Positions 29,408 through 34,912 of a stretch of DNA of 34,912 nt are shown here, in pieces; the first letter of the stretch is position 1, and each line of letters begins with the position of its first letter. Below the pieces are notes generated by a model that was not told the origin of the DNA, did not search any database, and worked only from the letters and a program-made list of their open reading frames with translations. Made by a program: the position numbers and the translations under genes. The stretch comes from an uncultured bacterium. GTDB taxonomy: Bacteria; UBP6; UBA1177; JAKLFG01. The stretch covers positions 1 to 34,912 of the forward strand of contig CALMRE010000211.1 in NCBI GenBank assembly GCA_937871295.1, given 5' to 3'.

Positions 29408-30037
29408 ATGTTCACCGGCATCATAGAAAAGACGGGCGAAGTCGCCCGGTTGACCGCAACGGGACCCGAGCGGACCCTCACGCTGAAAAACCCTTTCGGT
29501 AGCGACATCAAGACCGGCGACAGCATCGCCGTGGACGGCGTGTGTCTCACCGTTACCGCGTTCGACGCAAAGCAGATGAGCTTCTTCGTCTCGGCCGAAA
29601 CGGTGAAGAAAAGCATCGCGGCCAACTACAAGCCGGGAACCGTGGTCAACCTCGAACGGGCGCTCCTTTTCGGCGGGCGGCTCGACGGCCATATTGTCAC
29701 CGGTCATGTCGACACCGTGTCGCGCATCGCGGCGGTCAAAAAGATCGGCGCGGGTATCGAGCTGACCATAGCGATACCGGCCGAGTTCCGTCATCTGGTG
29801 GTCGACCGCGGTTCGCTGGCGGTCAACGGCATCAGCCTCACCATCGCCGAATTGCGCGGCGGGACGGCGGTCGTTTCGCTCATTCCCGAGACGCTGGCGC
29901 GGACGTCGCTGGCGGCGGGGGTGAAGGCGGGAGACACGGTGAATCTGGAATTCGACCTGCTCGGGAAATATGCGGCGCGCCTTCTTTCTCCGCAACTGCG
30001 CGACGAGAAACTGCGCGCTCTCATCGAAAAATTGTAG
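29408..30037 (+). CDS. ribE: Riboflavin synthase alpha subunit
   Basis: A 209-aa enzyme making riboflavin by dismutation of two 6,7-dimethyl-8-ribityllumazine molecules, as a cytoplasmic homotrimer. It starts MFTGIIEKTG, as is diagnostic for the family. Two tandem lumazine-binding barrels follow: the first has GDSIAVDGVCLTV (37-49), the second GGRLDGHIVTGHVD and SLAVNGISLTI. ETLARTSL and the C-terminal helix complete it. Length is normal. GGAAGG precedes the ATG. No other rib gene is adjacent, so the operon has broken away from the usual ribDEAH set and instead leads into lapA and lapB. The promoter lies directly against the truncated gene at 28906-29349. Confidence 0.96.
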   Translation: MFTGIIEKTGEVARLTATGPERTLTLKNPFGSDIKTGDSIAVDGVCLTVTAFDAKQMSFFVSAETVKKSIAANYKPGTVVNLERALLFGGRLDGHIVTGHVDTVSRIAAVKKIGAGIELTIAIPAEFRHLVVDRGSLAVNGISLTIAELRGGTAVVSLIPETLARTSLAAGVKAGDTVNLEFDLLGKYAARLLSPQLRDEKLRALIEKL

Positions 30038-30056
30038 ACCTTCGGGGGAGGTGACC

Positions 30057-30365
30057 ATGTTCCGTACCGTAATACTGGTGGCGCTGTTCACCACCCTGCT
30101 GATCACCGTCCTGCTGTTCGCCCTCAAGAACGGCCAGACGGTGCCGGTCGATCTGGTGGTCACCCGGCTCGACGCGGTGCCGCTGTGGGTGGTGATGGTC
30201 GCCGCCTGCGCCGTCGGATCGACGCTCGCGACGCTGGTCTTCGCGGTGGTCTTTTTCAGCCTCTATTTCGCTAAACGGATGGTCGAGAAGGAACTGCAGA
30301 AGACCCGCGCCGAACTGGCGGCCCTCACAGTCAAAGAATCGGCCGATAGGGGCGCGATCCGCTGA
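30057..30365 (+). CDS. lapA: LapA-domain inner-membrane protein
   Basis: A 102-aa protein of the LapA (DUF1049) family. TM1 about 4-22 (TVILVALFTTLLITVLLFALKN), then the family's short loop with NGQTVPVDLVVTRLDAVPLW, TM2 about 43-70 (VVMVAACAVGSTLATLVF), then a charged cytoplasmic helix (KRMVEKELQKTRAELAAL) suited to a coiled coil. In E. coli LapA sits in the inner membrane with LapB. The start is taken at ATG 30057 (GGGGAGG 6 nt upstream), 19 nt after ribE. It overlaps lapB by 1 nt (TGATG), a typical coupled arrangement, which strengthens both calls. Confidence 0.88.
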   Translation: MFRTVILVALFTTLLITVLLFALKNGQTVPVDLVVTRLDAVPLWVVMVAACAVGSTLATLVFAVVFFSLYFAKRMVEKELQKTRAELAALTVKESADRGAIR

Positions 30366-31456
30366 TGGATATCGTCTATCCGCACATCCGCGAGGTGCTG
30401 ATAGCGGCGGCGCTGCTGATCACGCTGTTGCTGCTGCTGCTGCGGATGATCTGGTCGCGGCGGCGGACCGCCCTGCGGATACGGCACGACATGCTGTCGA
30501 TCCTGCCGGCGCTCGACCGGTGCCTCGCGGGGGACCACGGCGAACTGATCCGGTGGCTGCGCCGCGCCGCGCGCCGCTATCCCGACGAGGTGCGCAGTTA
30601 CATCCTGCTGGGCGATCTGCTGCGCCGGGAGGGGCCGCTCAAGGCGAACATACTCCACCGGACGCTTCTCTACCGCAAGAAACTGACCGACGGCGACAAG
30701 GCGGCGATACTGCTCGCGCTGGGACGCGATCACCGGGCGCTCGGCGAGGGACAGAAGGCGCTCGCGGCGTTCAAGCAGAGCATCGCGGCGGCGAAACTGC
30801 CGGCGACCCTGCGCGAACTGATCGAACTGGAACTTGCGGCGGGGCTCTTCGATGACGCCCTGTTCCATCAGAAGGAACTCAACCGGCTCGCCGGGGGTGA
30901 CCGGGCCGAAGGACTGCGGGCCGTGATGCTCGACGCGACGGCGGCGGCCATCGCGCAGAACCGCGCCGCCGAGGTGCGGCGCTGGGTGGAACTGATCGTC
31001 CGCCACGAGGGCGATACCGATCTGGCCCGCCTGCTCGGGGTGTTCCTCGCCGTCTTCGAGGGAGAAACGGCGCGGGCGGGCGAACTGGCCCGGGAGTTCC
31101 TCGACCGTCATCCCGGCGAGGAGGTGACACTCCGGTTCCTCCTGCGGGGAATGCCGGCCGGGGCGGCGCTCGCCCGGAACCTGCCGGGGCCGTGGGCCTC
31201 CGTTTTCGCGGCGCTCGCCGGCGAAGAGAGGCCGCTTACGCCCGCCGAACTGGCGGTGGTTGATAAAAGAACGGTTTTATACTATCATCTCGCGGCGCGC
31301 CATCTCCCGGCGGGGGAGGCGCGCGAACTCGCGGCGGCGGTCGGCCGGAAGGAACGGTTGTTCGTGTGCGGCGCCTGTGACCGGGCGCTGACCGGAACGA
31401 TTCTTTCCTGTCCCGGGTGCGGCCTGCCGCTCGCGGTCAGACCGGGCAACATCTGA
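30365..31456 (+). CDS. lapB: LapB (YciM)-like TPR protein with C-terminal zinc ribbon
   Basis: A 363-aa protein with the LapB layout: one N-terminal membrane helix (about 10-28, VLIAAALLITLLLLLLRM), cytoplasmic TPR-like helix pairs (about 45-300, e.g. YPDEVRSYILLGDLLRREG, AILLALGRDHRALGEGQKA), and at the C-terminus a rubredoxin-type metal site, Cys335-x2-Cys338-x10-Cys349-x2-Cys352. In E. coli LapB directs FtsH to degrade LpxC, limiting LPS synthesis, and is itself controlled by PbgA/YejM. The TPR sequence has diverged, so the symbol rests on architecture and on lapA next door. The expected role is setting LPS level at the inner membrane. No lpxC or ftsH gene is in the window. Confidence 0.8.
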   Translation: MDIVYPHIREVLIAAALLITLLLLLLRMIWSRRRTALRIRHDMLSILPALDRCLAGDHGELIRWLRRAARRYPDEVRSYILLGDLLRREGPLKANILHRTLLYRKKLTDGDKAAILLALGRDHRALGEGQKALAAFKQSIAAAKLPATLRELIELELAAGLFDDALFHQKELNRLAGGDRAEGLRAVMLDATAAAIAQNRAAEVRRWVELIVRHEGDTDLARLLGVFLAVFEGETARAGELAREFLDRHPGEEVTLRFLLRGMPAGAALARNLPGPWASVFAALAGEERPLTPAELAVVDKRTVLYYHLAARHLPAGEARELAAAVGRKERLFVCGACDRALTGTILSCPGCGLPLAVRPGNI

Positions 31457-31469
31457 AGGAGGCATACTC

Positions 31470-32561
31470 ATGAAACGCGGGACCCTGCTCGCGGCGCTGT
31501 GCGGCGCCCTGCTGCTGCTGACCGCCTGCGACGACGCGGGCGACGGAAAGAAGACGATGCCGGTGGACGAGTTCTTCGAGACCTATCTCAAGACGCTGTG
31601 CGACAGTTCGTCGAAGTACAGCGACGGCATCATCACCGCCTCCAACAAGGCCTCCTGTGCGCAGGCCATCATGGAGAGCCTCTTCGCCTACGATTTCTTC
31701 CATGCCGGGCGGCCCACCGTTTTCAAGCAGAAGGTCTATCTCCTGCGCAAGGCCGAAACGAAGAAGTGGCTTTCGATAGACGCCGAACAGGCGCAGAAAT
31801 GCTTCTCGACCGTCGGCCAGATGCAGCCCTACAACCCGCTCAACATCCAGTTGTTCGACATCGCCGAGTGCGCGATCGCCTTCGAGGGAGAGAAGATCAT
31901 CAACGATCAGTGCTATCAGGACGAGGAGTGCGACGACGGCTGGTGCAACCTGTCGGGCGGCGCCTGTCCGGGTCGCTGCGTCCTCTACCGCCAGCAGGGG
32001 GAGCCGTGCAATGAGAACCTCGACCGCTGTGAACCGGGCTATACCTGCCTGTCCTCGGGCTGTTCGCGTCTCTCGTCGGGGGCGAAAGGGGAGCCCTGCA
32101 TGGCCGACGAACACTGTGCGAGTTATCTTTACTGCCGCAAGGGTTCGGAGACCGACGCGACCGGCATCTGCTTCGAAAAGAAAGGGGTGGGCAAGAGTTG
32201 CGAAGAGCCGCGCGAATGCCTGACCGGCCTGACCTGCATCGAGGAGACCTGTCAGGGTCCCGAGATACCCGACGCCGTCGGCGCCGACTGCAGCGCGTCG
32301 CTTCTGTGCAACTACTTCTCGCGGCTCGAATGCGGCAAGACCGGCGAAAACACCTTCGCCTGCCGTTACTTCCCGGCCAACGAGGGGGATCCGTGCACCT
32401 TCCAGTGCGGCAGTCAACTCTACTGCAGTCCCCAGACCTATTCCTGCACCTACTTCAGCAAACTCGAAGAGCCGTGCGGCAAATACTACCAGTGCTCTTC
32501 GCTCTACTGCGGCGATGCGGGCTTCTGCGATATGCCCGAATGCGAGCAGACCATAGAGTAG
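31470..32561 (+). CDS. Cys-rich lipoprotein with Dickkopf-like repeats
   Basis: A 363-aa predicted lipoprotein: MKRGTLLAALCGALLLLTAC, anchor Cys20, followed by Asp-Asp. Residues 30-140 form a helical domain (VDEFFETYLKTLCDSSSKY, QAIMESLFAYDFFHAG). From about 148 to the end there are repeated Cys modules of the type GEPCxxxxxCxxGxxCxxxxC (GEPCNENLDRCEPGYTC, GEPCMADEHCASYLYC, GKSCEEPRECLTGLTC, GDPCTFQCGSQLYC, EPCGKYYQCSSLYC). They resemble the N-terminal Dickkopf Cys-rich repeat found in many myxobacterial surface proteins. The many disulfides imply an oxidising site outside the inner membrane. It starts 13 nt after lapB and precedes a thioredoxin-like lipoprotein by 3 nt, which might help its disulfide formation. 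Ligand unknown. Confidence 0.9.
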   Translation: MKRGTLLAALCGALLLLTACDDAGDGKKTMPVDEFFETYLKTLCDSSSKYSDGIITASNKASCAQAIMESLFAYDFFHAGRPTVFKQKVYLLRKAETKKWLSIDAEQAQKCFSTVGQMQPYNPLNIQLFDIAECAIAFEGEKIINDQCYQDEECDDGWCNLSGGACPGRCVLYRQQGEPCNENLDRCEPGYTCLSSGCSRLSSGAKGEPCMADEHCASYLYCRKGSETDATGICFEKKGVGKSCEEPRECLTGLTCIEETCQGPEIPDAVGADCSASLLCNYFSRLECGKTGENTFACRYFPANEGDPCTFQCGSQLYCSPQTYSCTYFSKLEEPCGKYYQCSSLYCGDAGFCDMPECEQTIE

Positions 32562-32564
32562 GCC

Positions 32565-33122
32565 ATGATGACGCGCATCCTCCTTTTTCTTCCCGCGGCG
32601 CTCCTCTTTTTCTCCTGCGCCGCTCCCCGTCCCGCCGTCGTGCCGCCCGTTGCGGCGCCGACGCCGGTCGTCGAAAAAAAGGTCGAGCCCCCGACCCCCG
32701 CGGATGAACCGGCGACCCCGGCCGACGAACTGCTTCTGCGCGATCCGGCGACCGGCGCCGTATCGTCGCTGGCCGAACTCGCGGCGGGCGGACCGGCGCT
32801 CATCGACCTTTCGGCCAGTTGGTGCGAGCCCTGCGTTGCCCTCACCGAACGGCTCAACACCCTTCAGCAGAAATTCGCGGGGCGCATCCGTTTTTTCATG
32901 GTCCTTCAGAAAGGCGACGCCCCCGACCGCCTGCCGGGACTGCCCGAATACCCGGTCTATCAACTGGAGCGGGCCCCCGCGCCGCTGGGGATAACGCCGC
33001 CGCAGATACTGCCGACGGTGCTGGTCTTCGGCGCCGACGGAACGGTCGCGGCCGAACTGGAGGGACTCTATCCGGGGTTGTACTATTACGGTGTCATCGC
33101 CGATGTGACGGCCGGTAACTAG
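32565..33122 (+). CDS. Thioredoxin-fold lipoprotein (WCEPC active site)
   Basis: A 185-aa predicted lipoprotein. Lipobox LLFFSC (Cys18), a Pro/Ala/Val/Glu spacer (20-55), then a thioredoxin-like domain. GPALIDLSASWCEPC has active-site Cys87 and Cys90, and ILPTVLVFGADG has the cis-Pro150 opposite the active site. FFMVLQKGDAPDRLPGLPEYPVY is the intervening helix region. Members of this kind (TlpA/ResA-like) reduce or exchange disulfides outside the cytoplasm. It follows the Cys-rich lipoprotein by 3 nt, so a service role in its folding is a plausible inference. An ATG three bases later (32568) is an equal start candidate. The stop overlaps that of the convergent methyltransferase-like gene (both TAG, sharing CTAG). 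Confidence 0.9.
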   Translation: MMTRILLFLPAALLFFSCAAPRPAVVPPVAAPTPVVEKKVEPPTPADEPATPADELLLRDPATGAVSSLAELAAGGPALIDLSASWCEPCVALTERLNTLQQKFAGRIRFFMVLQKGDAPDRLPGLPEYPVYQLERAPAPLGITPPQILPTVLVFGADGTVAAELEGLYPGLYYYGVIADVTAGN

Positions 33123-34681
33123 GAGCGGTACCTCTCCGTCACCCGCTCGACTATCCGTATCTCGTCGTGGGTCAGCCGGAAATGCTGGTACATATCGCGG
33201 TCGAGGTTCCGCCGTTCGCGCTCCGCCTGCGCCGATATATCCTTTTGGGCGTTCTCCGGAGAACAGAGCAGGTGCCGCAGATTCTCGACCGCCTGCGCGA
33301 CGATCTTCTGGACATGTTTCTTGGCCGGCACAAAGGGAAGATTGTTGAAGTTCTTCTTGAGGAACTTGTTATGGTGGGGGAACTTCAGCGTGTAGTAGAA
33401 CAGCATCACGTTCGAATTGAAGTAACCCTCGGCGAACTCGAGCGATATCTCGTCGCTTTTCGGGATGATCCCGGCGATGTCGCTCATAAAATGGAGCCCC
33501 GTCCGGTCGATGCACATCACCGGCCGCACCGACAGATAGCGGGCGATGAGTTTATGCCGTTCGAACTGCGCCGCCGCCGGCAACTGGAAGAAGAACTCCT
33601 TGTCGGGGATGATCCACGAACCGGGCGCCGGATCGGTGAAAGGGACCACCTCCTTGCCGCGGATGAAGGGCTTATAGCGGTTGGAGCGGCGCATGGTCTC
33701 GATGGGCGGCTTAATTCCCTGTTCGGGGAACATTCCGATGAAGAAATCGAAATGGTCGGCGCATGTGCCGTCGGCCAGCGACTCTATCTTCTGGAGCAGA
33801 TGTATCTCCTCGTGGGCGAGGCTGTCGTTGAAGGTGAGCAGGTTGTTGAAGGTGATGAAGTCGCCGGGGACGCTCGAGAAGGTGCCGGCCACCGTATCGG
33901 TTATCGTGACGGCCCGTTCCGGTTCGGCGGGGCGTTTCCTGCCGAGATGAAGTATCAGTTTCTGCCGATCCTTGGTTATCTCGCGCAGGGAGAACAGGTC
34001 GTAGAGGAACTTTTTGGCTTTTTTGGTCCCGGGAGAGACGAGGAAATTCTTCTTGAGGTGAAACAGGTAGGAGCCCTCCTCATGAAGCAGCAGCGCGATA
34101 TTCTTGAAAAAACCCTCCTCCGGCAGGGCCGTCACCACCGCTTCGTCGAGGATGAGGTCGAACCGGTAGGGCTTTATCTTGCTCTGATCGGTCGACAGCA
34201 GGTCGAAAATGGTCGCCTGCACCGATATCTCGACCGGTTTCTCCTTCGAGAGGGGGTAGCAGAGGACCGCGGGGAAAGGACTCTGGAACGCCCCCTCGTC
34301 ATGGTAGGCGAAGTGGAGCGCGTGACCCTTTTCCAAATGATAGGGAAGATAGACGGCATCCGAAAGGAACAGGATGTCGTGACGGTCCGTGGCGTTGCGT
34401 GGTGACGCCTCCATCGGCGCGGGATTGGGGAGCGACAGAAGATAACTGACCGACCACGACGAGACGACTTCCCGTTTCAGACGGTCGCTGAAACGGCTGT
34501 TTATCTTCACGAAGTCATCGGCCGATATGCCGGCCAGCAGGGTCGGCGAGAGCCGTTTCCCCGACACCGTAAAGTAAAAGCGGTTGAGGAGGAATGTGTA
34601 GGGGTCGGTCGCGATACCGGTTTCGCCGCAAAAGGAGCGAATGTCCTTGAATAATTTCAATAACTTCTTTCTTTTATCCAT
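33119..34681 (-). CDS. N6-adenine methyltransferase-like protein with degenerate catalytic motif and intact TRD-like half
   Basis: A 520-aa protein. The C-terminal half resembles the TaqI/Eco57I-type target-recognition region: YKPFIRGKEVVPF (336-348), KLIARYLSVRPVMCIDRTGLHF, then YFNSNVMLFYYTLKFPHHNKF (from 420) and NNLPFVP (446-452), ending in a long charged helix. The central part (about 150-230) follows the methyltransferase pattern around motif IV: a strand YRFDLIL (172-178), then GFFKNIALLLHEEGSYLFHLKKNFL where these enzymes have 'lLkpgGy...ivp..fl'. But NPPY is replaced by DEAV (179-182), and no DPxxGxG SAM motif is evident, so catalysis is unlikely. It may be a DNA-binding or regulatory pseudoenzyme. 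No restriction gene is adjacent. It has its own promoter. Confidence 0.7.
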   Translation of the reverse strand: MDKRKKLLKLFKDIRSFCGETGIATDPYTFLLNRFYFTVSGKRLSPTLLAGISADDFVKINSRFSDRLKREVVSSWSVSYLLSLPNPAPMEASPRNATDRHDILFLSDAVYLPYHLEKGHALHFAYHDEGAFQSPFPAVLCYPLSKEKPVEISVQATIFDLLSTDQSKIKPYRFDLILDEAVVTALPEEGFFKNIALLLHEEGSYLFHLKKNFLVSPGTKKAKKFLYDLFSLREITKDRQKLILHLGRKRPAEPERAVTITDTVAGTFSSVPGDFITFNNLLTFNDSLAHEEIHLLQKIESLADGTCADHFDFFIGMFPEQGIKPPIETMRRSNRYKPFIRGKEVVPFTDPAPGSWIIPDKEFFFQLPAAAQFERHKLIARYLSVRPVMCIDRTGLHFMSDIAGIIPKSDEISLEFAEGYFNSNVMLFYYTLKFPHHNKFLKKNFNNLPFVPAKKHVQKIVAQAVENLRHLLCSPENAQKDISAQAERERRNLDRDMYQHFRLTHDEIRIVERVTERYRS

Positions 34682-34708
34682 GGAAAATACCCCATTCGGT
34701 GCTTCGAT

Positions 34709-34737
34709 ACTGTATAACCATTGAAGAGAAATTGCAA
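34709..34737 (-). promoter_or_regulatory. Candidate promoter of the methyltransferase-like gene
   Basis: Minus strand TTGCAA (34732-34737), 17 bp, TACAGT (34709-34714), about 28 nt before the ATG at 34681. Confidence 0.5.
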
Positions 34738-34753
34738 AAAAAATCTTTTAGTG

Positions 34754-34780
34754 AAAAAAAACGGGGCCGTTGCCGGCCCC
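34754..34780 (-). terminator. Rho-independent terminator of the partial acidic gene
   Basis: A 7-bp stem (34763-34769 with 34774-34780). On the minus strand it has a GCAA tetraloop and is followed by a run of T (complement of the A run 34754-34761). The design is the same as the HU terminator. It separates the acidic gene from the methyltransferase-like gene. Confidence 0.85.
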
Positions 34781-34808
34781 ATCAGGGAATTCAAAACCGC
34801 CGAACGGC

Positions 34809-34912
34809 TTAGTTGTCGGTCAGCAGTTCGTCGGTGACTTCGTTGTCGGTCTCTTCCTCGTCGGGAAGTTCGCCCACGCCGAATTCATCCTTCATGTCTT
34901 CGCAGTCCATGA
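34809..34912 (-). CDS. Acidic protein, C-terminal fragment (continues beyond the window)
   Basis: Only the last 33 codons are in the window, reading DCEDMKDEFGVGELPDEEE followed by TDNEVTDELLTDN and the stop TAA (34809-34811). The tail is strongly acidic and resembles the acidic ends of the lipoproteins in this window (compare the end of the protein at 16412), so another secreted or lipid-anchored protein is likely. It is followed 29 nt later by a good terminator. No domain is visible. Confidence 0.65.
   Translation of the reverse strand, partial: MDCEDMKDEFGVGELPDEEETDNEVTDELLTDN

Noticed and set aside
29350-29625. Extension of the minus-strand fragment at 28906 into the ribE region up to 29625
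   Set aside because: ribE is certain on the plus strand here and the extended residues lose the protein-like pattern. The open frame is accidental.
31437-32963. 508-codon minus-strand open frame opposite the lapB-lipoprotein-thioredoxin genes
   Set aside because: It crosses three plausible plus-strand genes with lipoboxes and ribosome sites; composition is antisense-like.

Overview
The window is a GC-rich chromosome segment (about 60% GC by eye) from a Gram-negative, LPS-type bacterium. The lineage is probably an uncultured deltaproteobacterial or Myxococcota-like group. The evidence is a LapA/LapB pair (LPS homeostasis), eight predicted lipoproteins among about 27 genes, several with long Asp/Thr-rich spacers after the lipid-anchor Cys, and Cys-rich, EGF-like, thrombospondin-3-like and VWA modules on those anchors. 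The assignment is an inference; no rRNA or other strong phylogenetic marker is present. I saw no tRNA, rRNA, CRISPR array or intact insertion sequence.

Layout. 1-2.9 kb: the 3' end of metG, then yqeY and a small unknown gene on +; on - an unknown 156-aa gene and an overlapping pair (85-aa unknown plus the YggS-type PLP protein). 2.9-10.1 kb: a DEAD-box helicase (-), a lipoprotein with a KPxIYLYP domain (+), an HD-GYP response regulator with two receivers and one receiver-like domain (-), and a VWA/TSP3 lipoprotein (+). 10.1-16.3 kb: an HU gene with its terminator, then a three-gene overlapping - operon (chemoreceptor, S9 lipoprotein peptidase, U32/RlhA-like protein). 16.4-17.5 kb: another lipoprotein. 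17.5-21.0 kb: a tightly overlapped glycosyltransferase / LPG-synthase-type membrane protein / glycosyltransferase operon preceded by two matching 15-bp palindromes. 21.1-23.6 kb: OsmC, a structured intergenic region, Hsp20, an EGF-like lipoprotein and a small ferredoxin. 23.7-27.4 kb: a 1231-aa GH13 enzyme whose C-terminus contains an in-frame palindromic element. 27.4-29.35 kb: an eroded zone with a relic of a DUF4143 ATPase, a headless HEAT-repeat gene, an AT-rich leucine-rich-repeat lipoprotein and a truncated surface-protein gene. 29.4-33.1 kb: a five-gene + operon ribE-lapA-lapB-lipoprotein-thioredoxin lipoprotein. 33.1-34.7 kb: a protein resembling an N6-adenine methyltransferase with a recognisable target-recognition half but a degenerate catalytic motif. 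The window ends in the 3' tail of an acidic protein.

How the parts fit: most genes serve the envelope (lipoproteins, glycolipid synthesis, LPS control, chemoreception) or protein and stress care (Hsp20, OsmC, HU, helicase). Seventeen sigma-70-like promoters could be read by eye. Eleven have a 16-bp and six a 17-bp spacer, usually with a TTGACT or TTGCTT -35 box, and several give leaders of only 20-30 nt. Possible novelty lies in the methyltransferase-like pseudoenzyme, the protein-coding palindromic element, the paired operators before the glycolipid operon, the hairpin with a G-rich loop between osmC and hsp20, and the shared acidic-linker DNA among lipoproteins.
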